Positions 8,176 through 16,318 of a DNA stretch of 64,000 nucleotides are shown here, piece by piece; within the stretch, counting starts at the first letter, position 1; each line of letters begins with the position of its first letter. The notes under the pieces were generated by a model. The model saw only the letters and a program-made list of their open reading frames with translations. It did not search any database and was not told the DNA's origin. Both the position numbers and the translations under genes were made by a program. The DNA comes from CALGFH01 sp036003705. Its GTDB lineage: Bacteria > Actinomycetota > CALGFH01. The stretch lies in NCBI GenBank assembly GCA_036003705.1, contig DASYSE010000003.1, forward strand, positions 1-64,000, read 5' to 3'.

Positions 8176-8493
8176 CTAGAAGAGCTCGCCGCTGCCCTGG
8201 GGCAGCTGGCCTTCGGCACGGGCCCAGCGCAGGAACTCCTCGAGGCCCTCGCCGATGTCGCTGGCGATGAACTCCGAGGCCAGCTCGTCCACGCGCTGGT
8301 CGGAGAATCCCTCGGCGCCGAGCTCGGGCCGGGCCTGGTTGGCCAGCAGCCAGGCGCTCTCGACCTCGGTGGCCTCGGGCTCCGGGATGTGGCCGGGAGT
8401 TGCCGGGTCCTGCTTGTCGACGTCGCTCGCCCGCGCGGGCGGTTCGGGCTCGCGGGGCAGGTCCTCGTCGGGGAATCGGGTCGCCACGTTCAC
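8176..8493 (-). CDS. Hypothetical acidic protein, 105 aa
   Basis: I do not recognise this protein. It is acidic and charged, with a disordered Pro/Glu-rich N-terminal half (about residues 1-42) and a likely helical C-terminal half (AWLLANQARPELGAEGF, then ELASEFIASDIGEGLEEFLRWARAEGQL). There is no membrane segment or signal. The GTG start has a strong GGAGGTGAC site. It is 18 nt downstream of the FtsH-like protease gene in the same direction, so the two are probably co-transcribed; an adaptor, inhibitor or substrate role is speculation. Confidence 0.7.
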   Translation of the reverse strand: MNVATRFPDEDLPREPEPPARASDVDKQDPATPGHIPEPEATEVESAWLLANQARPELGAEGFSDQRVDELASEFIASDIGEGLEEFLRWARAEGQLPQGSGELF

Positions 8494-8511
8494 GTCACCT
8501 CCGGCGTGAAC

Positions 8512-10440
8512 CTATCCGGCTCGACCCGGATCGGCCAGCTCGCGGGGCGGCGCCGGCCGGTTGGCGAGCAGGCTGGGGGCGTTGCGGACCGGCACGGGGC
8601 CGGCCAGGACGGCCTCGGCCTGGCGCAGCACCTCGAGGATCTCGTCGCCGATCAGCTCCTCGCGGTCCAGCAGGGCGTCCCTGAGCGCCTCGACCAGCGG
8701 CCGGTGGAGGTCGAGCTGCTCCTTGACGGCCATCTTGGCCTCCTTGAGCAGGTGGTCGGTGCGCGCCCGGCCGTCGGTGTCGGAGAGCACCTTGGCGACC
8801 ACGTTGCGCTCGTTCAGGCCCTCCTCCATCGCCACGAACGAGACCAGCGAGTCGGCCATGCCGAGCGCCCCGACCATCTGCGCTGCGATGCCGGTGGCGC
8901 TCACCAGGTCGCCGCCCGGGCCGGTGGTCGACTCGCCGAACCACAGCTCCTCGGCGGCCATGCCGGCGCAGGCGATCCGCAGGAAGGCCAGCAGCTCGGT
9001 GCGGGTGCGGGTCCAGCGCTCCTCGGTGTCGTTGTGGGCCAGCAGCCCGAGTGCGTCCTTGCGCTTGACGATCGAGAGCACCTCCAGCCGGCGGCCGACC
9101 CCGGACAGGTAGGCGGCGACCGCGTGGCCGGCCTCGTGGGTGGCCACCATCTCCTTCTCGAGCGGGGTGTAGGCGACCGGCTGCCTGAGCCCGATCTCCT
9201 CGGAGAGCTTCGCCTGGCTGATGTCGACCCAGCGCATCCCGTCCCTGCCGGCCCGCAGCGCCCAGATCAGCGACTCGTCCAGCAGGTGCTCGATCATCAC
9301 CGGGGTGTAGCCGAAGGTGAGCTGGGCCAGCTCGGCCCGCATGGCGTCGTCGTCCAGCTCCCGGTCGTGGGACTTCCCGGCCAGGAAGTAGTCGATCAGC
9401 TCGCGCCGCCCAACGGCGTTGGGCAGGTCGAAGTAGAGCCGGCGATCGAAGCGGCCGGGCCGCAGCAGGGCCGGGTCCAGCCCGTCGGCCCGGTTGGTGG
9501 CCGCGATCACCAGGATGTTGTTGTAGCGGGGCAGCCGCCTGGAGAGCTGGGCGTGCGCTGGCAGCCAGCCGTTGACCCATTCGATCAGCCGGCCGGCGGT
9601 GCGCTCCCCGAACGGCGGGGTGTCGAAGCTCTGGAGCTGGACGAGCAGCTCGTTGACGGTCCCGCCGGTCCCGGCGGAGATCGGGCCGTCGCCGCCGCCC
9701 TCCAGTCCGCCCCGGCGCCCGCCGATGGCGTCGACCTCCTCGATGAAGCCGATCGCCCCGCCCTCCTGGCGGGCCACCTTGCGCAGCGCCTTGAAATAGG
9801 CCCGGATCTTGCGGGCGGTCATGCCATACCACATCGACTGGAAGCTGGTCGCCGAGACGAACAGGAACGGCACCCCGGCGTGGCGGGCCATGGCCTTGGC
9901 CATGTGGGTCTTGCCGGTGCCCGGCTTGCCCTCGAACAGGATCCCCCGGCGCGGGTTGCCCCCGAGCCGATCCTTGAACGTGGCGTAGCCGAGGAACAGG
10001 TTGAGCGTCTTGACGACCTCGTCCCGCAGCGGGCCCAGGCCCTTCACGTCGTCGAGCCCGACGTCGATCTGCTCGGGCCGGTACAGCAGGTGCGGCGAGC
10101 GCCCCTGCCCGACCATGGGCAGGAGCATGACGACCCCGATGAGCAGGATCAGCAGCACCGCCGGGAGCCACAGCATGGCGTCAGGGCCGAGACTGAGGCC
10201 GTCCAGCGGGTTGAGCGAACCGCCCGACAGCACCCGCCACCAGGCGGCCAGCGTCGCCACCCAGAGCACGATCGCCAGCCGGGCCAGCCGTCGCTGCCGA
10301 CGCCGCTCGCGGGCCCGGCCGACGTCGAGGTCGGCCGCCCGCAGCACCGCTGCACCGCCGAGGATGGCGCTGGCGCTGCTCGGGTCGGCGGCGGACGGCT
10401 CGTGCCCGCCGCGCTGGCTGGACTTCGCCGACCCCTGCAT
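8512..10440 (-). CDS. FtsH-like membrane AAA+ zinc metalloprotease (divergent)
   Basis: The 642-residue protein has the FtsH layout. Two N-terminal membrane segments are at about 54-70 and 89-110. The AAA+ domain has Walker A GKPGTGKT (171-178), Walker B-like FIEEVD (232-237) and a second region of homology AATNRADGLDPALLRPGRFD (313-332). The M41 peptidase domain has HEAGH (435-439) and the third zinc ligand Asp near 511 (GGDLVSAT). It should degrade membrane or cytosolic proteins at the inner face of the membrane. Oddities: Walker B has Glu where FtsH has Asp, the pore-loop FVG is replaced by MWYGM, and there is an insertion at about 270-305. It is probably a paralogue of canonical FtsH. The ATG at 10440 follows GGGAG; the longer frame to 10599 starts with non-coding-like residues. 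Confidence 0.88.
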   Translation of the reverse strand: MQGSAKSSQRGGHEPSAADPSSASAILGGAAVLRAADLDVGRARERRRQRRLARLAIVLWVATLAAWWRVLSGGSLNPLDGLSLGPDAMLWLPAVLLILLIGVVMLLPMVGQGRSPHLLYRPEQIDVGLDDVKGLGPLRDEVVKTLNLFLGYATFKDRLGGNPRRGILFEGKPGTGKTHMAKAMARHAGVPFLFVSATSFQSMWYGMTARKIRAYFKALRKVARQEGGAIGFIEEVDAIGGRRGGLEGGGDGPISAGTGGTVNELLVQLQSFDTPPFGERTAGRLIEWVNGWLPAHAQLSRRLPRYNNILVIAATNRADGLDPALLRPGRFDRRLYFDLPNAVGRRELIDYFLAGKSHDRELDDDAMRAELAQLTFGYTPVMIEHLLDESLIWALRAGRDGMRWVDISQAKLSEEIGLRQPVAYTPLEKEMVATHEAGHAVAAYLSGVGRRLEVLSIVKRKDALGLLAHNDTEERWTRTRTELLAFLRIACAGMAAEELWFGESTTGPGGDLVSATGIAAQMVGALGMADSLVSFVAMEEGLNERNVVAKVLSDTDGRARTDHLLKEAKMAVKEQLDLHRPLVEALRDALLDREELIGDEILEVLRQAEAVLAGPVPVRNAPSLLANRPAPPRELADPGRAG

Positions 10441-10745
10441 GCCCGCTCGCTCCCGATCGTCGCAGAGGCCCAGACCGCCCCATTGGGCAGTAGGCCACGC
10501 CGCCGCGGGCATTGCCATGGCCGCGGAGCGAGTTCCATGGTGTTGCCGACAGGCTCTGGACCAGGGACTAGGCAGCGCTACCGAACCCAAACCCGACAAG
10601 CCCCCCGAGATCCTCGGCTCGGACCAGGCGGCGGGCGGCCACCGCCGCCGGGCGATGCCACGCAGGTGACCAGAGGTCTTGCCGGTACCACCGCGAGCCC
10701 TTCCCGGTCGCCGCCTTGAGGTACGTGCAGGACTTCTGAGCTGCT
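10441..10745. other. Intergenic stretch with no supported gene
   Basis: About 305 bases between the FtsH-like gene and the lipoprotein gene, both leftward. I see the ribosome site and presumably the promoter of the protease gene in the left part. No coding frame has typical codon use, and there is no tRNA-like or clear terminator structure. Confidence 0.5.
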
Positions 10746-11144
10746 TCAGGAGGCCGGCTCGATCGAGGCGACCACCAGCGGCTCGCCCTGCTGGCAGGTG
10801 CTGAGCAGGTTGCGGTCCACCCGGCCGGTCACCTTGACCCGAGCCCCGGCCAGCAACTCGCCCCGTTCCCCGCCGACCAGCAGGTAGCGGCCGCCCGGGT
10901 CGGCGTCCAGCAGGATGCAGCCGGGCTCGACCCCGTCCCTGAGGGTGCCGGTGACGGTGAGCCGGCCGCCGGCGGGCGGCGTGGGCCTGGTCGGCGGCGG
11001 GTTGCTCGGGACGGTCGCCGGCGCGTTCGTGGCGCCACCGGCGGCGGCCCCGCTGTCACCCGAGTCGGGGTCGGCGCAGCCGGCCAGCAGCACGCCCGCC
11101 AGCAGCAGGCCGGCGAGCACGCGGCGGTGGTTCGTGTACCTCAT
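10746..11144 (-). CDS. Small putative lipoprotein
   Basis: The 132-residue protein starts with a basic n-region (MRYTNHRR), a hydrophobic core and a lipobox LLAGC with Cys23, so it should be exported and lipid-anchored. A low-complexity Ala/Thr/Pro linker spans about 24-60. The remaining domain (GRLTVTGTLRDGVEPGCILLD ... GARVKVTGRVDRNLLSTCQQG) looks like a small OB-fold or beta-barrel with two cysteines that could pair. Similar domains occur in uncharacterised actinobacterial lipoproteins. It is 45 nt downstream of the receiver-kinase gene in the same direction. Function unknown. Confidence 0.8.
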   Translation of the reverse strand: MRYTNHRRVLAGLLLAGVLLAGCADPDSGDSGAAAGGATNAPATVPSNPPPTRPTPPAGGRLTVTGTLRDGVEPGCILLDADPGGRYLLVGGERGELLAGARVKVTGRVDRNLLSTCQQGEPLVVASIEPAS

Positions 11145-11189
11145 GCCGATGGGACGCTACCACCGGCCGGGAGGTTCCCGGCGGCACTT

Positions 11190-12416
11190 CTAGGCCGGGG
11201 CCAGGTCCGGCAGCTCGACCATGAACCGGGCGCCGCCGCCCTGGTTGTCGTCCACCCAGACCCGGCCGCCCATCCCCCTGACCAGCCGGTCCACCAGGAA
11301 CAGGCCGAGGCCGACGCCGCCGACCCTCCTGGTGGTGGAGGCGTCGAGCTGGGTGAACGGGGCGAAGATGCGCTCCCGGTCGATGGCCGCAACCCCTCGG
11401 CCATGGTCGGACACCTCGATCCGGGTGAAGCCGTGCGGCTGCTCGACCACCACCTCGATCGGGGTTCCCGGCGGGGCATGCTTGCCGGCGTTGTCGACCA
11501 GGTTGCCGACCACCATCCGCAGCGCCTCGGCGTCGCCGCGCAGTGGCCGCGGCTGGCTGGGCAGGGTGAGCTCGGCCCGCCGGTCTGGCTCGGCCAGGCG
11601 CCAGTCGTCGACCACCTCGGCGACCACCTCGGTGGCCTGGACCTCCTCGGCCCGCAGCACCGGGCTGCGGTTGGCCACGAACGCGCTGGCCTGGAGCAGC
11701 TGCTCCACCATGTCGCGCAGGCGCTTGCCCTGCCGGACCACCCGCTGGAGGATCTCCTGGCCGTCGGCGGTCGCGGCCATGTTGGGCCGCCCGACCAGCG
11801 TCTGGGCCATGCCGAGGACGACCGTGATCGGCGTTCGCAGCTCGTGGCTGACCATGGCCAGGAACTCGTCCTTGAGGCGGTCGACCTCCTCCAGCCGGGC
11901 CACCGAGGCGCTGAGGTCGGCGTTCTCCGCCTCCAGCTCGCGGGAGCGGCTAATGGCGGCCTCGTACAGCCCGCGCAGATCCTCCATGACGGGCCCGGTG
12001 ACCGCCGCCGACAGCCGCGCCTGGCCCTGCCTGGCGGCCGACAGCGCCTCCAGCACCGCCGCCGGCACGTCTCCCTTGAGCACGTACCCGCGGGCCCCGG
12101 CGGCCACCATCTCGCGCACATAGGTCTCGTCGGCGTAGGCGGTGTGGGCGACCACCGCCACCTCCGGCCAGCGGCGCACGATCTCCCTGGTGGCGGCCAC
12201 CCCGCCCTGCCCCGGCATGCGGCAGTCCATCAGCACAACGTCCGGCGCCAGCTGCTCGACCAGCGGGAGCGCGGCCTCGCCGGAGTCGGCCTCGCCGACC
12301 ACCTGCCAGCCGCCGACCTCCTCGAGCAGCGAGCGCAGCACCCGCCGGACCGCCGGATGGTCATCGACCAGCAGGACCCTCCCGGGGCCGCTGGTCCGTG
12401 GGATCGCCGTCTGCAT
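11190..12416 (-). CDS. Hybrid sensor: N-terminal receiver, coiled coil, histidine kinase
   Basis: This 408-residue cytoplasmic signalling protein has a receiver domain at 12-125 (VDDHP acidic pocket, phospho-acceptor Asp64 in LMDCRMPG, switch Thr92, Lys114). A coiled coil runs at about 157-183. A HisKA domain follows with His191 in SHELRTPIT. A HATPase domain has N box NLVDNAGKHA, G1 DHGRG, F box FAPFTQLD and G2 GGVGLGLFLV. There is no membrane segment. The receiver at the N-terminus suggests kinase output gated by a phosphorelay from another kinase. ATG 12416 was chosen because upstream codons are not protein-like. It is divergent from the ychF-like gene with about 59 nt between. No partner kinase or output regulator lies nearby. 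Confidence 0.9.
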   Translation of the reverse strand: MQTAIPRTSGPGRVLLVDDHPAVRRVLRSLLEEVGGWQVVGEADSGEAALPLVEQLAPDVVLMDCRMPGQGGVAATREIVRRWPEVAVVAHTAYADETYVREMVAAGARGYVLKGDVPAAVLEALSAARQGQARLSAAVTGPVMEDLRGLYEAAISRSRELEAENADLSASVARLEEVDRLKDEFLAMVSHELRTPITVVLGMAQTLVGRPNMAATADGQEILQRVVRQGKRLRDMVEQLLQASAFVANRSPVLRAEEVQATEVVAEVVDDWRLAEPDRRAELTLPSQPRPLRGDAEALRMVVGNLVDNAGKHAPPGTPIEVVVEQPHGFTRIEVSDHGRGVAAIDRERIFAPFTQLDASTTRRVGGVGLGLFLVDRLVRGMGGRVWVDDNQGGGARFMVELPDLAPA

Positions 12417-12462
12417 GCTCTCTGTATCGGCTGCGCGGGATCGCGGATGAACAGGGAAGGGA

Positions 12463-12468
12463 TAGGCT
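12463..12468 (+). promoter_or_regulatory. Candidate -10 (TAGGCT) for a leaderless ychF-like mRNA
   Basis: TAGGCT ends 7 nt before the ATG at 12476, and no ribosome site is present between them. A start of transcription at or one base from the A of the ATG would give a leaderless mRNA. The same hexamer and spacing occur ahead of the genes at 15023 and 31271. Confidence 0.5.
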
Positions 12469-12475
12469 TTCCCAT

Positions 12476-13546
12476 ATGAAGGACGTCGGCATCGTCGGGC
12501 TGCCCCGGAGCGGCAAGACAACCCTCTTCAACGCGCTGACCCGGGCCGGCGTGCCCGCCGGGGGGGCGGCGGGCAAGGCCAGCGTCGCCGCCGTGCCGGT
12601 GCCCGACCCGCGGGTGGACGCCCTGGCCGAGCTGGAGCGCTCCCGCAAGCGGGTGTTCGTGCAGGCCCGGTTCGTGGACGTCGCCGGGCTGTCGGTCGGC
12701 GGGCGCGGCGGCGGGCTGGCGGCCCAGGGCCTCGGGGCCTTGCGCGAGGCCGACGCCCTGGCCATGGTGCTGGCCGCGTGGGGCGGTGGCGGCGCGGCCG
12801 GCGGTCCCGGAGGACCCGACCCGGCGGAGGCCGCGGCCGAGCTGAACCTCGAGCTGACCGTGGCCGACCTGGAGTCGATCGCCGGCGGCGCCGAGAAGGC
12901 GGCCAAGAAGGCCAGGACGGGCGTGAAGGACGCCGCGCTGGAGGCGGACGTCCTGGCCCGGGCCCGGGACCTGCTCGACCAGGGAACGCCCCTGCGGGCG
13001 GCCGACTGGGAGGCGGAGGAGGCCAGGGTGCTGCGCAACTTCGCCCCGCTCACCCTGAAGCCGGCCCTGGCCGTGCTCAACCTGGCCGAAGCCGACGCCG
13101 CCGCGGCGGCCGGGCGGGCCGCCGAGGTCGAGGCCAAGCTGGGCCTGCCGACTGTGGCCGTCGCCGCGGCCCTGGAGGCCGAGGCGGCCGAGCTGGCCCC
13201 CGACGACGCGGCCGACCTGCTCGCCGGCTACGGGGTCGAGCGCGGCGGGCTCGACCAGGTGGTCGGGGCCGCCTGGCGGCTGCTGCATCTGCTGACGTTC
13301 CTCACCACCGGCGAGGACGAGACCAGGGCCTGGGAGGTCCGGCGGGGCGCGACCGCCCCCGAGGCCGCCGGCCGGATCCACTCCGACCTGCAGCGCGGGT
13401 TCATCCGGGCCGAGGTGATCGGCTACCACGCCCTGGTGGCAGCCGGCGGCTGGGACGCCGCCCGTTCCAAGGGCCTGCTCCGCACCGAGTCCAAGTCATA
13501 CGTCGTCCGCGAGGGCGACGTCCTCCACATCCGGTTCAACGTGTAG
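12476..13546 (+). CDS. Divergent YchF/Obg-family GTPase with TGS domain
   Basis: The 356-residue protein begins with a P-loop (GIVGLPRSGKTTLFNALT, residues 5-22), has a DVAGL switch-II-like motif near 64, a long helical insertion at about 120-190 (rich in Ala, Glu and Lys) and a C-terminal TGS-type domain (LLTFLTTGEDETRAWEVRRG ... DLQRGFIRAEVI ... YVVREGDVLHIRFNV) as in YchF/OLA1. Canonical YchF has NVGKS and a KGASKGEG segment; here these read RSGKT and VGGRGGG, so it is probably a paralogue. YchF proteins bind ATP or GTP and ribosomes and influence stress responses; whether this divergent form does so is unknown. Confidence 0.8.
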   Translation: MKDVGIVGLPRSGKTTLFNALTRAGVPAGGAAGKASVAAVPVPDPRVDALAELERSRKRVFVQARFVDVAGLSVGGRGGGLAAQGLGALREADALAMVLAAWGGGGAAGGPGGPDPAEAAAELNLELTVADLESIAGGAEKAAKKARTGVKDAALEADVLARARDLLDQGTPLRAADWEAEEARVLRNFAPLTLKPALAVLNLAEADAAAAAGRAAEVEAKLGLPTVAVAAALEAEAAELAPDDAADLLAGYGVERGGLDQVVGAAWRLLHLLTFLTTGEDETRAWEVRRGATAPEAAGRIHSDLQRGFIRAEVIGYHALVAAGGWDAARSKGLLRTESKSYVVREGDVLHIRFNV

Positions 13547-13591
13547 CCGGAGCGGGCAGCACCCGCGATACCCGACCAGCCCTCTGGCCAA

Positions 13592-13610
13592 CCACAGGCC
13601 GGGCCTGTGG
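13592..13610. terminator. Bidirectional hairpin between convergent genes
   Basis: CCACAGGCC (13592-13600) and GGCCTGTGG (13602-13610) form a 9-bp perfect stem around a single G, so the real loop is a few bases larger. It is followed by CCTTGT on the plus strand. It lies between the stop codons of the ychF-like gene and the leftward MoaD-like gene. Confidence 0.55.
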
Positions 13611-13615
13611 CCTTG

Positions 13616-13897
13616 TCATCCGGTGCCGCCGCCGGAGACGGCGGGCAGGATCCAGACCTCGTCGCCGTCGCCGACCGCGGTGGCCGGCCCGGCCAGGTAG
13701 CGGATGCTCTCGCCGTTGACGAACACGTTGACGTGCCGGCGCAGCACCCCGCGGTCGTCGAGGACCCGCTGGCCGACCCCGGGATGGGCCTGGCCGAGGG
13801 CGGCCAGCACGCCCCCGACGGTGGCTGCGGCGACGTCGACCCGGCGTTGCCCGGCCGCGTGGCCGGAGAGGGCGGCCGGCAGGTGGACGGTGGCCAT
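13616..13897 (-). CDS. MoaD/ThiS-family ubiquitin-like sulfur carrier
   Basis: The 93-residue protein has a beta-grasp pattern: VHLPAAL at the start, a central helix TVGGVLAALGQAHPGV, then VNVFVNGESIRYL and GDGDEVWILPAVSGG. MoaD/ThiS/CysO carriers are activated at a C-terminal Gly-Gly and carry thiocarboxylate sulfur. Here the protein ends SGGGTG, so the diglycine is followed by two or three extra residues and would need trimming to work. The gene has a GAGGGGGAC ribosome site and sits 10 nt behind the BNR-repeat gene in one operon. No MoaE, ThiG or cysteine-synthase partner is adjacent, so the sulfur acceptor is unknown. Confidence 0.82.
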   Translation of the reverse strand: MATVHLPAALSGHAAGQRRVDVAAATVGGVLAALGQAHPGVGQRVLDDRGVLRRHVNVFVNGESIRYLAGPATAVGDGDEVWILPAVSGGGTG

Positions 13898-13907
13898 CGG
13901 GTCCCCC

Positions 13908-15023
13908 TCAGGGCACGACGGCGGCCTTGACGCAGACCACCGGCGGCAGCCACTCGGCCAGCGGCCGCCACTGCTCCCCCTCGTCGGAGGAGGCGAACAG
14001 CTGGCCGGTGCGGGTACCGAAGTAGAGGCCGGCCGGGTCGAGGCCGTCGGTGACGAAGCCGTCGCGGAGCACGGTCAGCCAGGCGTCGCGCTGGGGCAGC
14101 CCGGCGGTGAGCGGCTCCCAGGAGTCGCCGGCGTCCCGGGTCCGGTACACGCGGGCCTGGCCGTCGGGGGTGCAACGGAACTCGTCGGAGTCCAGCGGGA
14201 TGATCCAGGCGGTGTCGGGGTCGGTGGGGTGGGCGACCAGGGGGAAGCCGAAGTCGCTCGGCACCCCGTTGGCCATGTCCACCCACTGCTCGCCGCCGTC
14301 GTCGCTGCGGTACAAGCCCCAGTGGTTCTGGAGGTAGAGGCGGTCGGGCCGCCCGCCGGCGGGGGCGATCTTGTGGACGCACTGGCCGAACTCGGGGTAC
14401 TTGTCGGGCAGGAACACGGCCCGCACGCCGTGGTTGCGGGCCTGCCAGCTGCGGCCGCCGTCGCCGGTCCGGTACACCCCGCCGGTGGAGATGGCGATCC
14501 ACATGCGGTCCGGGTCGGCCGGGTCGGGCAGGATCGTATGCAGGCACAGCCCACCGCCCCCCGGTTCCCAGCGGGGCCGGTGGGGATGCTCCCACAGGCC
14601 CTCGACCAGCTCGAACGTCTCCCCGGCATCGTCGGAGCGGAACAGCGCGGCCGGCTCGACCCCCGCCCAGACGGTGGCCGGCCGGTCGTCGCCGGCCGGC
14701 TGGAGCTGCCACACCCGCTTCAGGGCGGCCTCGGTCCCCTCCGGGAACCGCAGGTTCCCCTCGGCCGGGTCGCTCCAGGTCCGCCCCAGGTCGTCCGAGC
14801 CACGAACCACCGCCCCCCAGTGCCCGTGCTCGGTGCCGGCGAGCAGCCGCCGCCGGCCGCCCCGCCCGTCGAACCGGATGGCGTACACCTGCTCACCCGG
14901 GAAGTGCGGCCCGCTGGACCGCCACGTCCGCCGCTGCGGGTCGCCCGCGAACAGGAACGCCCCCTTCATCGTGCCGACGGTCAGCAGCAGATCCCCGGAC
15001 TCGACGTCGATGTGCTCGCTCAT
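13908..15023 (-). CDS. BNR/sialidase-like beta-propeller protein
   Basis: The 371-residue protein is built of repeated Asp-box (BNR) motifs of the form S-D-D-x-G-x-T-W or T-x-D-x-G-x-S-W: SDDLGRTWSD, RSDDAGETFEL, RTGDGGRSWQA, RSDDGGEQWVD, RTRDAGDSWEP and ASSDEGEQWRP. These define a six- or seven-bladed propeller like sialidases and plant-type photosystem assembly factors. No signal peptide is seen, so it is probably cytoplasmic, unusual for a glycosidase; sialidase activity should not be assumed. It is the first gene of an operon with the MoaD-like carrier. The ATG follows a TAGGCT -10 by 7 nt. Confidence 0.85.
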   Translation of the reverse strand: MSEHIDVESGDLLLTVGTMKGAFLFAGDPQRRTWRSSGPHFPGEQVYAIRFDGRGGRRRLLAGTEHGHWGAVVRGSDDLGRTWSDPAEGNLRFPEGTEAALKRVWQLQPAGDDRPATVWAGVEPAALFRSDDAGETFELVEGLWEHPHRPRWEPGGGGLCLHTILPDPADPDRMWIAISTGGVYRTGDGGRSWQARNHGVRAVFLPDKYPEFGQCVHKIAPAGGRPDRLYLQNHWGLYRSDDGGEQWVDMANGVPSDFGFPLVAHPTDPDTAWIIPLDSDEFRCTPDGQARVYRTRDAGDSWEPLTAGLPQRDAWLTVLRDGFVTDGLDPAGLYFGTRTGQLFASSDEGEQWRPLAEWLPPVVCVKAAVVP

Positions 15024-15030
15024 GCCGCCA

Positions 15031-15036
15031 AGCCTA
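15031..15036 (-). promoter_or_regulatory. Candidate -10 (TAGGCT) for a leaderless BNR-moaD operon mRNA
   Basis: On the minus strand TAGGCT is followed by TGGCGGC and then the ATG at 15023. The 7-nt spacing allows transcription to begin at the start codon. Confidence 0.5.
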
Positions 15037-15044
15037 CCTCGCGC

Positions 15045-16313
15045 TCACGACATCTGGAGGTCCTCGACGACGGCGTCGGCGGTGCGGCGGCCGGACGCGA
15101 GGGCGCCGTCGATGGAGGCGTTGTCGCGGTGGTCGCCGCAGACGTAGAGGCCGCGGCGGAGGCGGACCGGTCGCTGCGGGGGGTCGAGGGTGCCGGGGGG
15201 CTGGGCTGGCTGGGCGTGGGGGATGTGGTAGGTGGCCAGATGACGCCAGCCGAGGACCGCGGAACCGAACCAGTCGGCGAGCTGGCCGAGGACGGCGGCC
15301 TCCAGGTCGGCGCCCTTGGGGAGGCCGGGGCGGTCGAGCACGGCCGCCGAGACCAGGGCGGCGCCGGGCGGGGCGTAGGTGGGGGCGACCGCGCTGGGGA
15401 TGCAGAGGTTGTTGACCGGGCCCGCGCCGTCGCCGTCGAGCACGATCACCGGCTCGTCGACCGGGGCCCGGTCGGTGGCGAAGTACAGGCAGCCGGCGGC
15501 CACCGAGCCGGGCGCCGGCGGCTCGCCGCCGAGCAGGCCGGCGGCGGTCGGGCCGTCTGTGGCTACCACGACCGCCCTCGCCCGCAGCTGCTCGCCGCCG
15601 GCCAGGGTGACGCCGCCGTCGCCGACCGCGGTCACCCGCTGACCGAGCCTGACGCAGTCCGGAGGCAGGCCGCCGGCGAGCTGCTCGGGGATGGCGCCCA
15701 TGCCGCGGGTCGGGATGGCGACGTCGCCGACCGCGAGCATCCGGTAGACGAACTCGAACATGCGACTGGAGGTGCCGAGCTCCCGGTCGAGCAGCACCCC
15801 GCCGAGCAGCGGCCGGAAGAAGCGGTCGACGATCGTATCCGAGAAGCCGTCCGAGGCCAGGGCCTCCCTGGTGGTGGTCTCGGGGCGGGCGAACAGCTCG
15901 TCCAGCGAACCGGCGGTGACCCGTCGCCGCAGGGAGGCCACCTTGAGCTTGTCGCCGAGGCTGCCGACCGGGGCCAGGGCGGTGCGGAGCCCGTCCCAGC
16001 GCCGGCGGAACGGGTCGGCGACGGACACGAGCTTCCCGCCGGTCCACACCATCGCCCCCGGGTAGAACGGATGCAGCTCCAGCTCCCGGTAGTCGAGCGC
16101 CTCCCTGGCCTCCGGGTAGGCGGTGAGCAGGACCTGGAAGCCGCGGTCGAGCAGGAAGCCGTCGACCCGGTCGGTGCGGACCCGGCCGCCGACTCCGTCG
16201 CCCGCCTCCAGCACGGTTACGGCAACGCCCTTCTCGTGCAGGCGGCGGGCGCAGCGGAGCCCGGCCAGCCCTGCACCGACGACGTAGACGCCGCCGGGCG
16301 GCTGGTCGGCCAT
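15045..16313 (-). CDS. FAD-dependent amine oxidase/phytoene desaturase-like oxidoreductase
   Basis: The 422-residue flavoprotein starts with a Rossmann motif VYVVGAGLAGLRCARRL (9-25) and an acidic E near 36 for the FAD ribose, followed by GDGVGGRVRTD and the substrate-side GFLLDRGFQVLL, typical of the NAD(P)-binding/amine oxidase family that includes protoporphyrinogen oxidase and carotenoid desaturases. The C-terminal FAD motif LYVCGDHRDNASIDGALASGR is intact. Relatives are annotated broadly and the substrate cannot be read from sequence. It lies 5 nt after the stop of ispH in the same direction, which makes an isoprenoid-linked substrate attractive but unproven. Confidence 0.85.
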   Translation of the reverse strand: MADQPPGGVYVVGAGLAGLRCARRLHEKGVAVTVLEAGDGVGGRVRTDRVDGFLLDRGFQVLLTAYPEAREALDYRELELHPFYPGAMVWTGGKLVSVADPFRRRWDGLRTALAPVGSLGDKLKVASLRRRVTAGSLDELFARPETTTREALASDGFSDTIVDRFFRPLLGGVLLDRELGTSSRMFEFVYRMLAVGDVAIPTRGMGAIPEQLAGGLPPDCVRLGQRVTAVGDGGVTLAGGEQLRARAVVVATDGPTAAGLLGGEPPAPGSVAAGCLYFATDRAPVDEPVIVLDGDGAGPVNNLCIPSAVAPTYAPPGAALVSAAVLDRPGLPKGADLEAAVLGQLADWFGSAVLGWRHLATYHIPHAQPAQPPGTLDPPQRPVRLRRGLYVCGDHRDNASIDGALASGRRTADAVVEDLQMS

Positions 16314-16318
16314 CTGGC

